DNA of 64,000 bases from Eopsaltria australis (GCA_034509425.1 JAVTVJ010000347.1:1488001-1552000), one strand, 5' to 3'; shown: positions 12,194 to 26,036, counted from the stretch's first letter. A program made the numbers and translations. The notes: generated by a model not told the origin, from the sequence alone.

Positions 12194-14140
12194 TTAATAT
12201 GTGACACTATTAGCTGGACTTAATATTATGTTGAATCATACTATGTACTGAGCTATTTGTGACATTTTTATGTATGACCTTCTTTTGTGAGAACTGTGAA
12301 AATTATTTGTATGTTCTGTTTTATGGGATGGTGTTCTTTCATTGTCCAGTACCATATATTCGATCTCTAGATGCTTAATAATGACATCTCAGTTGAACTT
12401 TAAATACTGTATATACCAAAAAGAAGTTTTAAAGTACAAGGAAGTACTGTATGCAGTAATACTAAGTAGAGCAGAGGACTTCCAACTGTATGCGATGCAG
12501 ACTGCTAAAGCACTACAGGGATCTTCTTTAATGCTATTCTAGTAGTAGGGGAAAAACAAACAAACAAAAAAAAAATAGGCTGTTATCCTCAAAAGTCTGT
12601 ATAAAATGCCCATGCATTTTATAGTTGACACCTGTGCTTCAAATTCAGATCTGAAAAATAAGCTTACTTCAGTCTGTGAGTGAATCAGTTTGCTAGGGTT
12701 TGTTTTCTTGTTTATTCCTGACTGTTTAGGTGCATGGGAGAGTGTGTTAGAGATTGTGAGAGAGGAACTTACTGTTGAAAGCTGTGCTGAAAGGAGAGGT
12801 TGTGTTTAGTTCTTAATCAAGATGAGATCATGATCATTTAATCTCTTCTTGAAGTTAACTTGCAAGATCATCTGTGGATCACTCAAGAGTCCAGTAAACT
12901 TGGATCCTTCAAAGGGGGAAGCATGCAAAATTAGCATCAGCCAAGCTCAATGAAGTATTGAAAAGTGCTTTGTGTTGAGATTTTTAAATGACAGTTCTTG
13001 CAGGAAAAAGGATGCAATGAATGAAATGACTGGGTAAGAACATTTATATTATCCTGAAACCTAGCTTAGTTTATCTCACAGTTTTAACTCTTACCAAACC
13101 CTACTGGGTTTAGGAGCAGTTTTTCCTTAGTAGCAGCTGGGCTTGGTAATTCCAGTTGCAAACCCAGCAGTCACACAAGTAGTTGTATAAGTATGCTTAT
13201 CTTCTTGAACTCAGTGGGTCTTCTGCTACAGAAGTTATTCTCAAGGATTTATATTTGGAAAAATAAAATGTAAGAACTAAATCCATGAGCAGACAAGCAT
13301 CAGTGTCTACTTAAAGCCAACATGAGGGAATTAGACTGATCCTCAACATAACCATTCACTTACCATACCAGCACATGGCATTTTTGTGAGACTCAATTGC
13401 CCTGTAAGGATAATATTTCCTTGGAATAGCTGCTCATTTAAATCCTATGTATACTCCAAATGTTTTTTGTGCAAGAAACAGGATGGGAGGTGCTCTAACC
13501 CGTGGAAAGGCCAAAATGGAGCCACTTAGAACCATCAGCAAACTAAGGTTTTGTTCCCAGTCCTCAAGGATGTTTGAGAAAAATGTGCTGGAAAGAAGCA
13601 CCTACTTCAACACATACCTTTCCATAAGCAGATTGGCTTATGTTCCATAACTGAGATTTCCATCTTCTTTCTGATTAAAAGGAAAGCTCAATTTTTAATT
13701 GTCTGTAACTTCAATTCTCAGTTGAACTGAATTTTCAGTCCATTTTAACCTGTTTAGCCAAGTTGCATCTTTTTCAAAGTCTGAATTCACCTGCTTAGTG
13801 AATGCAATTGAGGCCAATAGTCCCACTATAGGTTCTTCACCATTTTACAATGAGTCTTCTCAACTTTTTTGTCAAAGATTTGCTTTGTATAAGTACTCAA
13901 AAACATTGTGGTGCACAGGTTTATACTTTGACTTCTCCCTGAAAGAGGAATATCTCTTGTCCCTTTTAATTTCTCTTTTCTTATCCATAACTGAGTGACT
14001 ATCAGAGCACCAAAGAAGATGCTCAGATGTGAACAGTACATAAAAGCTCAACTGTGAATGTGTAAAAATCTCATTGCTGGTGGCCACAATAAAGGAAAAG
14101 ACACATTCTGAAATGCCTGCTAGATAAAAAAGGGTGAAAT
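12194..14140. other. Non-coding DNA downstream of KLHL31
   Basis: AT-rich with no recognisable gene. An A-rich AAAC tract lies at 12552-12578. AATAAA hexamers at 13262 and 14088 could end a long KLHL31 transcript. Otherwise I see nothing. Confidence 0.5.
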
Positions 14141-14260
14141 ATCACAGAATCACAGAATATTCTGGGTTGGAAGGGACCCACAAGGATCACAGAGTCCAAA
14201 TTTTAAGTGAATGGCCTGTATGGGGATCAAACCCACAACCTTGTTAAGAAATGAGTTGTT
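14141..14260 (-). repeat. CR1 LINE 3' fragment, minus orientation
   Basis: It opens ATCACAGAATCACAGAATAT, the CR1 tail repeat read backwards, followed by TTGGAAGGGACCCACAAGGA and TCACAGAGTCCAA, and later GGGATCAAACCCACAACCTT. These are hallmark CR1 3' UTR phrases on the opposite strand. The inner boundary is vague. Confidence 0.85.
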
Positions 14261-17002
14261 AGTTCTCATTTGCAAGTGTGACCCTGCACAGAGCTCTGTT
14301 CCCAGTAGATCTCTAAAGAATAAAGGAAAATACATGCAATTCTATACAGCTGGTGTGAGAAATTTGGTTAATACCAGATAAGTTTTGCCAAGCAAAAGAT
14401 ATACTTGTCTCAATGAAAATTTTCAATAACAATATTGGCAATTAATAAACTTAAGAGGAATAGACAATTTCTGTTGGTAAGAATGGGAACACACACATTT
14501 AGATACACTGTGAAAGGAAGATGTCGTTACTCTAGTTGCAGTCTTAGCAGTTCTTTATTGACAAGGAAAGTTAAAAATATAACTTATTTGTATAAAGCAT
14601 TTTCCTGGCTTATAACTGTTACATTGCTTATACAGAAGGGTTTTCTAAGTGTACACTTTAAAGATGGACTGTGATAACACAAGGGAACATATTACAACAG
14701 AAAAAAATCTGTAAGTGTAATGTGAGAATGTTACTACTTAGAAATTAAAATTTGTAGTGCAGCAAGTTGTCATTAAGAGGAAAACAGCATGTTGGTATTT
14801 TTCATTGTGTGCTTTAAATAAAACTGTTGACACACGGTGCAAACAAATTATTCTTATTGTAAAATCAGTTGGAAACTGCGAGACTGTCTTTCTGACAAAC
14901 GCCTGGTTGCAGTTGAAATATGCTTTGTTTTCTGAGCCCCTGATCCTTGCTTTCATATCAGCCAAATGGAATGTTTGTTACACCCAGGCTGTCAAACCAC
15001 CTTCACAATAAGCTGCACAATGTGATACTGGAGCCACTTTTATCTTTCCCATTTTATTACAAAGACAACAACTTGCTTTTTTACAATTAATTTCACAGTC
15101 TTTTGTTGTAATCAAAATGCCTACTAAGAAGTGATGATAAATCAGATATCTGATTAGCAACTGAACATGTTTTCATTTGGATTGTATGGGTAGCAGTACC
15201 AAAAATAAAACCATCTAAATTTCAATGAAAAAAATGAATCCAAATTCTGAAGAACAATTAAGTTGTGCCACAGATGAGAGGGTTTGAGATGTCAAAAATT
15301 GTTCCTGTGTTTTGACACCAAGGACTTGGTTCAAAGTGTAATTGTATAGGTCACAACCTGAAGGGTTACCTGGCCTGTGGCTGTGCAGAGATCATGACTA
15401 TAGGTTCCTAAGATTCCATAACATACAAGGACATAGAGGCTTCATCCTCTAAATTTTTCTACTTCATTACAGATTACCACAAAGACTGCTGCTAGCAAGT
15501 GTACCAATAGTTATTACAGCTAATATGAAGATTAATAAAGTGAATATGAATGGATATATGTCAGGCTATTACAATTATTATCAGCAATCAATAATACAGT
15601 CAATAGTATGGTGTCAATCAATACTAGCATCAAGCAGTGTGGTGGTACACCTGATGACAGCAACAACCAAGTAGGAATGTACTGTTACAATTACTGCAGC
15701 TTACCACTGAAACAAACTGATCAACAATAATGTAACCGCAAATATGCTTCATATGTATAGTATCCACATTAAGCAAATTAGCCAGACTTACGAACAAGCC
15801 AAACCATCCCGAAAGGGAGGAAGAAACTGATCCTGGAAGGGACACCCAACCATCCTCAAGAGGGGAAGAAAGACCCAAGCAGTAAGACAACAGACAGAGC
15901 TTCCCTTCAAAACAGTGTCTGGAGTCAGCCAGCATTCCCACTGAGTCCAAGAGAATGGACAGTTCGTGTGGGATTCAGCTGAGTTCTCAGACGGAGACAA
16001 CTTTAGTCCATTTTATAACAGAGCGACGTAAGTGTGTGTAGGAGATTCTACTTTGAGCAGTTAATAGATGATGTTAATTTCTATTTTTCACCTCTAACAG
16101 GCTCCTTAGAGCACCTGAAAAGCCACTGCATGCCTGTGGGTGTGGTTACCTGCACATCAAGTCTGGGGGTCAGAACTCACTTGTCTAAATGTCCCTTGTG
16201 CAGATGCACCAGGTGCTGCAGGGCATTTCAAATGGCACTGGGTATCCAGCCATGGCTGCTAAGTCAAGCCTGGAGAAGGGGACTTATTTGCCCCACTGGT
16301 CTCCACACTGCAGTGCATGCTGCAGATCGGGGTGTATGCTGATATGCCCACTAGTCCTGGCTGCCTTGGGTCATTATGAGGATTTCGAGGAAACAAAAGG
16401 AACAATTTTGCTTTAAAAGTCAAGGATGGTTCTGAGGAGTCAAGCCATGAGTCTGTATTGTAAAAACTGCTAGAAAGACAAAAGTTACAATTAGACTATG
16501 ATGTAAAAGCGAAAATACTTTAAGCAAGTCTCGACAAATGAATTATTTGCCAGCATTGCTAAAGTAAACATGGATTAACGTAGAAACTATCTGCCTCCTT
16601 TATTTCTTATATTTGCCTTGTTACTTGAGAGTTTGAGAAAACTTGTTTTTCTGTATTGCAGATATATTTCAGAGCTTATCATGTAACCGTTTTCCTTCAA
16701 AAGCAGTTAAATAATTTGAATGAAATATTTACTTAGCAAAAACTGGTTTTCTGTTAATTATCCATAATTTAGCTCTAAGTCTTGCACAGATTTATGGTGT
16801 CCATTATAGCAACTGAAACCCAGTGTGTAGAGGCCTATAAATTGGTATGCTGTTTGTTTTCATTGAATGCTTATAAATGTTACCCAAGGCTATGGCATCA
16901 TATTCTTTTTTCATTTGAAGGACACCATGTATTCTATAAATTAAACTCCTGTGTAGCACAGGAAGTTCCACCTGATTATGAGGAAGAACTTTACTGAGCA
17001 GA
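14261..17002. other. Intergenic DNA, no gene seen
   Basis: No open frame matches a known protein. A stretch at about 15560-16000 changes character and, on the minus strand, reads like repeat-derived sequence, but I could not match it to a family (see findings). The remainder is ordinary AT-rich intergenic DNA. Confidence 0.5.
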
Positions 17003-17193
17003 TGACCATGCACTGGAACAGGTTGCCCAGAGAAGCTATAGAGTATTACTCACCCAAGATATTCAAGAATCATCTGGACACAATTCTGTGCCATGCACTC
17101 TAGGATGACCCTGCTTAGGCAGGAGGCTGGACCAGATGACCCTCTGTGGTCCCTTCCAACCTGACCTATCCTGTGACTCTCTGATTCTGTAGT
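17003..17193 (+). repeat. CR1 LINE 3' end, plus orientation
   Basis: It reads CACTGGAACAGGTTGCCCAG, then a GGAGGCTGGACCAGATGACC / TGTGGTCCCTTCCAACCTGA block, and finishes with the CR1 tail GTGACTCTCTGATTCTGT. Only the last roughly 190 bp of the element is present, as is usual for 5'-truncated CR1 copies. Confidence 0.92.
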
Positions 17194-17689
17194 GAAGCGA
17201 GAATAGCTAAGGTGAGTAGGGTCAGAATTCTGCTGAATTTAATTAGAAACAGCCAAATCGAACAGACTGCTTTTGTTTTGTGTTATTTGTCTATGGGATT
17301 ATCCTGAGCCACACAGTAAATTTGTTGAAGTTACTTCTCTAAAGGAAGAGAATAAATTCAGATTAAAGGTCTTTCAGTCTGCAACTTGTGATCTTTTCAG
17401 AGGCAGCAGCCACAGAACAAATCACGACTTCTCATTCTGTATTGGGTAATGCCACCTTTTAACTACGGTGCAAATGGTTTGCAGGGAGTATCTTTGATAA
17501 GGCTGCTCTCCAAATTGTTACTCTGATAACCAGGAACGGCATGTTGCTTTACTGAACGTAGCAAAGCTTGTCTTTCTCAGCCTGGCTTAATGTCAGCTGC
17601 GCACTTCTATTTCTTACTTTTAATCAAGGGCACAAGGCTTGCCCAGTTAATTTCGTTTCAATCTTCAATTCGGCACCTGATGCTCACGC

Positions 17690-17960
17690 ATCCCGAAGGA
17701 GCATCACTCTACGCGGGATCTCCAAAGGGTTTCACTCTCCTGAAGTGTTCCGGGAAGGAGACACTGGAGGGCACCAGAGGCCGGGGATGGCGCCGGGCTC
17801 CCCGCGGGCGACAAGCAGGGACAGCCGGGGACGGGCCCTGCGGCAGAGCCGGAGCTGACCGGCCCTGCCAGCCCGGGCAGGGGGCCGTGCTGCGGCCGCG
17901 GGACAAGGGTATCCCAGTGCGCAGCTGACGGCAGTGCCGGCGGAAAGGCAGAGGAAAAGC
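17690..17960. promoter_or_regulatory. Isolated CpG-rich block (orphan CpG island)
   Basis: About 270 bp stands out from AT-rich flanks. The lines 17761-17820 and 17821-17880 are about 77% and 80% G+C by count, and CpG is frequent (for example seven in 17881-17940). It lies about 8.4 kb past the KLHL31 stop and 21 kb before the GCLC ATG, and no known gene starts here. The open frames through it on both strands resemble no protein and reflect the lack of A/T-rich stops. It could be the promoter of an unannotated non-coding RNA, an enhancer, or a local GC-biased patch. Confidence 0.6.
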
Positions 17961-20900
17961 CATGAAGTGCTGGAGGCTCCGGGAAAGAGGGAGAAAGAAG
18001 GGAAGAACATTCAAGGCATCGTGTACAAATGTGTATTTCAGCAGTGGTCTGCCCACTTTCCCTTCTCTCGTGTCCGTCTGTTGTCCGTAAACATCCTGGG
18101 AGAAAAGATTCGTACCTCTGGACGACCCCAACAGGCTGGTGCCATGATCCTAAAAAAGCAGAGTGCAATTCAGCAAGGATGAGCTGAAAAACTTCCCATT
18201 TGCTAAAATCAAAGTGCACAACAGTGCATGAGGTTTGACATCAATTAGCATCAGGGAAACGTTTCTCAGATTCAGAATTAATTTCTGGTCATCACAAGGG
18301 AGGACCATCCCTGCTTTCACAGGGAAAAGGACAGTCTTTACTGGGAAGGACATACATCTTTCATGGTTTTGGCTCACACCGGGGACTTGGTTTGCATGTT
18401 GCAGATACATGATCTCACCACCAACCTATCTGAAAGTTTTTCAGTCTCCTCTGTCAGAGCTGTTCCAGTTTGAATACATAATTTAATATTTACGACCCTT
18501 GTAGGGTGGGGAATACATTTCTTTTCAGCTTCCCAAGCCAGTCTGCTACATACTGATAGCTCAGGACAAGTTCTTGCAAGAACATATTTTGCTTTCATCC
18601 CAGTGCAGTATGAACACATTTTTTAAATTACTGACATTTAGCAGATGGGAAAAACAGTTATTTCCTATGTTGCTGGGAGAATGGTGCAGCCAACAGATTC
18701 CTGGCCCAGCTGCTGCTCTAAAGCTGTTATGCTGGTCACTGCATACACTTGAGAGTTCAGCCAATGAATTATGGTTTGCTATAATAAGAATATTTTGCTT
18801 TCTGTTAGATCATACTCTGTGAAACAACAGCAAATGCACTGAAGCAGCCAAAATGGCTGTCAGTGACATTTCATGGTTCCTTTGCTTCATTGCTGGTGTC
18901 AAACGAGTTCTGGCAAAAGGACGCCTTGGCCACATTGTCTGAAGTAACAGATCAGCTCTTCAGAAGGAAGAACACATGTGGCAGGCCAGGTGAACTGCAA
19001 AGCACTTAGACTGCAAAGGAATCTTAACAAAGCTGAAAAAATGAAAGTCATAAAGATCATAAATCATATATTAAAACTCAATGCAGAGCTCTCTTAAGGT
19101 GTTATGTGAGTAGTAATACCCTAAGATGTTAGCTGCAGCTTGAATTCTTCTCATACCATCCTTTGAAACAAAAGATACACCTGTCTCCTGAATGGAAATT
19201 GTTGCAGAGAGTCACAGCAAAGAGAGTGGTTCATGCAGCAGAAGCAGAGCAGAAGGATATGTCAGTTTGGGTCACTAGTAGAAGTGGGATCTGTTCATAT
19301 GAGAAGTAAGTGTTCAAAGAATTCCCGTAGGATCATATCTCTTTGGAATGGCAGACCACTTTAAAAGGCCAGATCAGTCATGCAAGTCATGAAGCTGAGG
19401 AGTTACAGGCATTAGCTGCTGTGTAAGCTAAATGCTTTCATATCTGCCACTGGTCCTTTGAAACACTGAGGACAACCCAAGGTCAGGAAGCATAAATTTA
19501 GACATCTATATATTCACTAGATATTAAAACTTCAGTTGCAGGCAGTACAGTCAAAGGTACACTAACAGCCAATTCAGGCCGTTAAAGAAAGTGATTTATT
19601 CAATCACCCACAAGTCCTTCTGTAGGATAAGCCAAGTTACTCTTTAGGCTTTACTGACAGTATTGGCTAGAGACAAGAGTCACACATAAATATCCAGCAC
19701 TGCCTGTGTGCTGGGAGGGTGTCCTGACTGGCATCCAGCCATCCCAAAAGGACATGGGTTTCCCTTACGTGTTAAGTGCCAGGCACATCTCAAACTTCTG
19801 AAATTTTTTCAAAGGCAATAACATTAGGCAACTGAATCAAACCACCGGTCTCCACTGATCCATTGATCTGCATAGTCAAAATATAGACAGCAAGCATGTT
19901 TTTATCTTTACCCACATGTAGGCATGTTAATTAAAGAGCCTCCATCTTGAAGTGAATTCCACTCCAGATATTACCTGTTTTTCTCTGCCCTTGAAAATTT
20001 TGTTGGCTTGAAGTTTCATTTTGACGCTTTTAATTTAGTAAGTTCTCATACTTTGTTTCACTCACCTGAAATATGTCCATCAACAGTTCACATTCTTAAG
20101 CCTTAACAGGCTGGTGCAGAACAAATACATGTGCACACAGGTAGCTCAATGTTTAGAGACTGCATTCAAACTTTACTAACTCTGGCTTACTTGTGTTTTT
20201 TCAGAAAATTCCTGGAAGGCAGCCCTATGGCCCTCCTTCAGCATATGGGGACAAAAACTGTAGTTATGGGTAGTTATAGGTGACATAGGAATGAATGTGT
20301 TTAAGAACATCAGAAAAAAACAGTAAAATGAGTTCAAAGGAATGATCAGTATTAATAACCAAAGACACATATGGAAGCAGTCAGACTGGAAAATGCTGAG
20401 GGATGAGTTGTTTATTTATATCAGAAGGCCACTGCTCCCTCTGCAAGAAGATGGCAACGAGGATGTCACATGGGCCATGCTTCCTTCTACTGTGCCATGA
20501 GGAAGATGAGGATATCCAAACAGAGGTATCATGGACAACAGATAGCAACCTTGCCAGAGTTTTATGGAGAACAAAGCTTTTGAGGATGAAATGAGGATCT
20601 GGAATTCACTGGTCATCGTTCACCATTGGACTCTGGATCAAATTCTGGTCAAGATCAGCTTAGGAGTGATTGTTCCTGTTCATTTGCTTTGAATTTTTTC
20701 TCCCAGCCTGCATTCTTTTGTTTTTGCTGGAATGAAACACAAAACAAAACCTGCCTGCCACTCAAACTGCTCTGCTGATGACTCACTGACCCACTCCATG
20801 GCTTTAAGCTAGCAACTAGCTCACTTGATATCTCATTTTGCCTTCTGAAAAACAGGGTAATGAGTTACACTTTGCTGATAATGAAAAACCGAACATGAAT

Positions 20901-23900
20901 GGAATTGTTCCCAGAAAGTAAATTACTAAATAAATATGCATTAACAAGTGATCCTAAGACAAGAATATGCTTGTGGAAGCAGCTGCATTTTCACTGAGAC
21001 CAGTCTTGAATAACAGCCTGCCTTACAAAAGGCTGAGAGTCACAGTGACAAAGCACGAATTGTTACCAAGGTTATTAAGGTGATGGTGACTCTTTTCATT
21101 CAATGGTATCACAGTGATCAGCAAATGATGTGGCACATTCTTCAATTTTGTTTCCTCCTTTTGTTGTTGTCTGTGGCTGTCCCTTCTGCAGGTACAGCTC
21201 GATCCTGTTTCTCAATCTCCTTCCACAAACAACTGAGTGCTGAGCTTAACCAGGCAACTTTGCAGGGGTGAGCGTGTTTTAGAGACATTGTTGTAACAAC
21301 TTCCAGACCCTTCAGTTTAGAAGAAACACCACTGACATTCACATATTCAGGACAGAACTAGTACAGTAATGTATTCACATTTATTTACTTGCATTACCAT
21401 AAATTTTATAGACACAGGCAGGTGTGTTGACTAAGACTTTTATTGTGCTCAACAAAGAAAAGGTCTGAACAGAAGCACTTGGACTGGGGGCCAGGAGGTA
21501 GAAAGCAACAGGAAACAAACAGTCAGTCTGAGGCAGCAGTTTCAGTACAGCAACCACTTAACCATCATCAAGAGTTTAGCGGGCCTGAGGACTTTCAGAG
21601 AAACTAATTAGGTGGCTATGAGGCGTTTACAATGACTTTCGGAGAAGAGAGAGTGCTTCTTGGAAAAAGCATCAAAAGCACATGTTTGAAAATTATCAGG
21701 TTGTAAATGGAAAATTACTAAATTGCATCATAAGCTGATCAGAGGTAGGGCTTGACCTCTAAATACTGAAAGGGTTATTTTAGAAGTTGTTTTATCTGAG
21801 CAGTCACAGCACGCAGGGTTGTGGTGAGATCCTGGGAATAATCATTTAATTCCGTGAGCAGTAAACCTGCTGAAACCTTGTTTATTTTGAACTCGTGTTT
21901 TATTTTCTTACCCACCCAACACAATAACCTCTCCTGACCCTAAAGCTCTTTATGACTTTCTCCTCACCTCAGCTGTACTTCTTCAGCATATTTCTTCTCA
22001 TGACCTCTAAATACCACCTAGGTGAAGGGCTTCCTAACAAGAGGAATGTTCTGTCTTGCAGCCTGATACCCACGGTGAGTGGCCTAACCACTGCTGGTGA
22101 ACACACTTCAGCTTTGCCTCATTAAATTTCCTTTCTTATGTAGAGATGGTCTTCAGAACTCATGTAGAAAATCCCACTATTCTTCATCTCAGATGGTCGT
22201 CCTAACTAAGCAGAAAAGCGAGAAAGGCACTCTTAGTCCATGATTCATCCCATCCCAAAATACACATCTAAATCAGGTCACTTGAAGCATGGTTAAACAT
22301 GCCAGCTGGTCTCCACTAACTGTAAGGACAACCAAAGGGATTATCTCAGATGAAGATATTGGTACTACAGAAGTCTAAACTTAGGTGAAATGAATCCCAC
22401 CCTAATTCTTTTGAGCTCTGTGTCACTTCATGGTGTTAAAGAGTGGTGGTTGGTTTAAAAGCTTTTAGATGGATGGACACTGTGGTCTCTGAGTCTTCCT
22501 TCATCTGAATGCTAGGATGAAAAATAAAAAAAATCTTCCCAATGGGAAGAGTGAGAAAACAAAAATATATTTGTGCATATTTTCACAGAGGAAGATGCTA
22601 CCATTTTCTACCACTTTTTTGAGCTCTCTCCATCTGCTCAACAGCCCCTGTACATGTGTGAATTGTTAGAGAAAGGCACCTCAATGCTGGTGTCACCACC
22701 ATCTTCGCACCAGATAAAATCAATGCACACTGACAGCAAATACCAACAAGTTGCCCTGTTCTACAAAGGTGAAATTAGTTCACTCACCCTTTTTGGTTTT
22801 GTAAGCTTTTCCAAGAATTAATGTATATTTTTCTAGTCAGAGATAAAGAAAGAAGGTGACGAAAGAAAGAAGATGAAAGAGAAGTCACACAAGATATATT
22901 GGTTCCAACAAGATGAGAATATTTAGTTGTTCTGTATTGCAAAACAGAAAAACAACCATTAACTAGTAAAGGACCTTATGCCCTCTTTTGAGAACAGCCA
23001 GAGTTTCCACGTCTCTTTCTCCAACCCTGGAGCTGGCCTGCAAAATCCCTACTATGGGTTAGTGAGTAGATGCAGAGCTGCTCCACAACTCTGACTTGGT
23101 TTCTCAACACACAAAAAAGTCAATTTTATGCGACTTCATTGTGAAAAGCCACCCTGAACACACAGTTATACAATAAATGCTCATGACTTGCCTTGTGAGT
23201 GAAATTGTAGGACAGCTGGGCTGGGAGCACCTCCCAGCATGTCCTACACACCATTTTGCATACTCATCCTAGGTGCCACATGCCCATCTCTGCAATTTTT
23301 GTGGCTGCCTGGGGAATGCTGTCTGAGGGCTCCTGCTCATGCTTGCTACTCCAGCACTTCTATCCTGCTTGTGGCATGCTGTGGCACTAGGGTTGGTGCT
23401 CATGTGTGCACCATCCCAGCACAGGGAAGTAAGGATCAGAAAAATTTCACAAAGGCTCACAGAGCTCTGCTGGAGGTTGGTGTCTTTGTACCCAGGTTAA
23501 CAGCCACCTCCAGGCTTGGCCATCCCACGTAACCTCACCCTGTGAGGAAGCACAAGCTCCTAGAGATCACTCTGCATCCTTCTCCCTGGTCCCCTGAGAG
23601 ACATTCTCTGCCTCCCCTCCAGCTCTGCCTCCTGAGGGCATACATGTGCACATGGCTGGAAGGAAAACCACATCACAACTCAAAGCCAGATTACAGCTGT
23701 GGTTTTGTTCCCATTGACTGAGACTTCAACTGGATTAATTCCTTTGTTGTTCAGACCAGGCTTGTGCAAACTCAAGGGAGAGCATAGGAATGAGCAGGAA
23801 GGAGGCAGCACTATATCTTTTAGCACCAATTCTGGCAAATGTTGGCTTAAAAATACAATTCCTATCCCTGAAGCAACTTCTCAGCCCTAGCAGAGCAATC

Positions 23901-24980
23901 CTCTTTAGCCTTCACATGAATGTGGAGAGCATGTCTGCTTCTGCAACTGGGCCACACAAGTCATACAGCTCACAAAGAGCAGCTGTTGTTGGAACTGGAA
24001 TGCAAACTGAAAGTGCCAGGAGAGGAGGCTCTGAAAGCATTCATTTCAGACAAGTCACCAGGTTTTTGAAAAGCTAAATGAAGCAGTCAGCTGCCTGCAT
24101 TGCATGGGAGCCTTGTGGCAACCCTCAGGACACAGTATATAGAGCTTTTTGTGTTATTATTTTAATTATGTTTCAGTTTAGTAGTGACTAAGCAACCTGA
24201 CAAACTCTTGTTCTCCCCTCTGCAAAAAGAATTAGTGGATTTGAGCTGTATCAGACCATGACACATGTGATGCTGCTCGTTGACATGGGCAAGAGAGAGC
24301 CAGACAAGGTGCTCTTGCTCCAAGAGGGCTCCTGAACCAGCCTGGCCCTGTGCTGATGAACTCATGGAAAACGATGCTGCTGCACAGTGACCTCCTCACA
24401 AACACTTTGAGGCTGCCTCCTCTCTGTGCATCCCCCCTTCTCCCCACAGCTTTTGAATTAAAATGCAATTAAAATTAAAGTCACCTGAGTTTAATTCCTG
24501 AAACTTCCTAAAAGTAGTTTAATTCCTACATTTTCTCCTGAAACTCCTTTGCAAGCTGTGCTCTGTGGAGTACCAAAATTCTGTTTACATCTGCATTTTC
24601 CAGTTGAAGCTTTTGGAATCAATTGATAGTGCAGAAGATTAAAACAAACCAACTCACCAGCCAGAAGAGAAAATACTTCTTGCTGTAATTATCCCTTTTT
24701 CTGTTTTAGGATGTTTCCTACCAGTTTTGGTAGGAAACTGGCAGAGTTTGCAGCAAATTTGATCTGTCAATCCAAATGAAGAATTAAAGTCATTTAGGAA
24801 TAACAGGTGCCACCTGGAAAACAAGCAGAGGACTTAAAAATAATTATGGCTAAATGTATTCATTTTTTGCATTCCAGAAGGCTCCCTTGGGTCTCTCCTG
24901 AAGATAATACATTAACATTAGGATGAAATGTTGGCATGCTGTTCAAACATTTCACCTGAGATTGAATTATAAGCTACATA

Positions 24981-24991
24981 TGCTGAGTCAC
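24981..24991 (-). promoter_or_regulatory. Candidate antioxidant response / MAF element (distal)
   Basis: TGCTGAGTCAC reads on the minus strand as GTGACTCAGCA, a full match to the RTGACnnnGC core bound by NRF2-small MAF heterodimers; it also contains an AP-1 heptamer. It lies 13.7 kb upstream of the GCLC ATG. The 11 bases are identical to those of the GCLC promoter element at 38556. A chance match cannot be excluded at this distance. Confidence 0.35.
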
Positions 24992-25992
24992 TGGTCTTTT
25001 TTATTATTTCAGAGAAATAACATGGCATCACTCAAGGATAGAGACCAGCCAAATTTTTCCAAAGACAAGAAAGGGATGAATTTTCTCTGAAAAAAAGAAT
25101 TCCTTATTGTTCTGGTGATACATCAACAGAAAAACAAAGTGAATTGATAAAAAGGATCGACTCATTTATTTTCTTACAAAATATTTGATACTTTTAGATT
25201 ATTTCAAATAGCATCGTATTGGGTCAGAAATTCCTGACTACCAAGGAATTGAAAATCTGATTTTCATAGCACTGCTGCCACATATTGATGTAACTTACTA
25301 TGGAAAACACCCCACATTGATTATATATAAACATGGTATGGCCAAACAACAATACAAAGAAACACATCCACAAATTTTAATTGTTTCAACTCCAAGCAGC
25401 CTATGATTTAAGCAGAGAGCAGAGATTTTATGGAAGCATGAGAACAGCTATTTAGATCAGATGGAACTGTTCACATTGACAGAGGGAACAGGGAATGTGG
25501 TCAGTATTTGCTAAAATGCAGCATCTTATGGGTTTGTTATAAAATAGTGGTGTTAAACTTTCAGAAGCAAAGACCCTAGTCACTAATTAATGTACAGCTT
25601 GATCCAAGGGAGCTCTTCTATTTGGTCAATGCTTGCTGAAAAAGCAACTAAATATTTCTGTGTATTTTTGGCAATTACATTTACTTTTGGTACCATCCCC
25701 ACAAATAGCAATGTTCCATTTCAAAGTTTCAGTATCTACTTTTAGATCTCTTAGTATTTCAAAAGGATGAGAATATTTAAAATAAACTACATCCTTAGTG
25801 CAGTCAATCAAATATTTCCCCATCAACTAGGACAGTTTCTATCTTCTGATTCCTCTCTCGGGTTTAATTCTATTTTGGATTCTGCTACTGAGCATCTCTC
25901 GAAGCAGTCATGTGCAAGTGGGACAGCTTAACAAATGCAGAAATTTGAGATGCAGAAACTTGCTTCCTTCACAAGTACAATATGCTACTGAA

Positions 25993-26036
25993 TAGCATAT
26001 TGTACTCTTTATTTTAGCATATTGTAGTCTTTATTT
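25993..26036 (+). repeat. 22-bp direct tandem duplication
   Basis: Two adjacent copies of a 22-bp unit beginning TAGCATATTGTA (25993-26014 and 26015-26036) differ at one base. A reverse-oriented ATATGCTA sits just upstream. It is a recent local duplication in intergenic DNA with no evident function. Confidence 0.85.

Noticed and set aside
17704..18219. Long overlapping frames on both strands at the orphan CpG island
   Set aside because: Several frames are open at once, all rich in Arg, Pro, Ala and Gly. None has a motif, so the cause is base composition.
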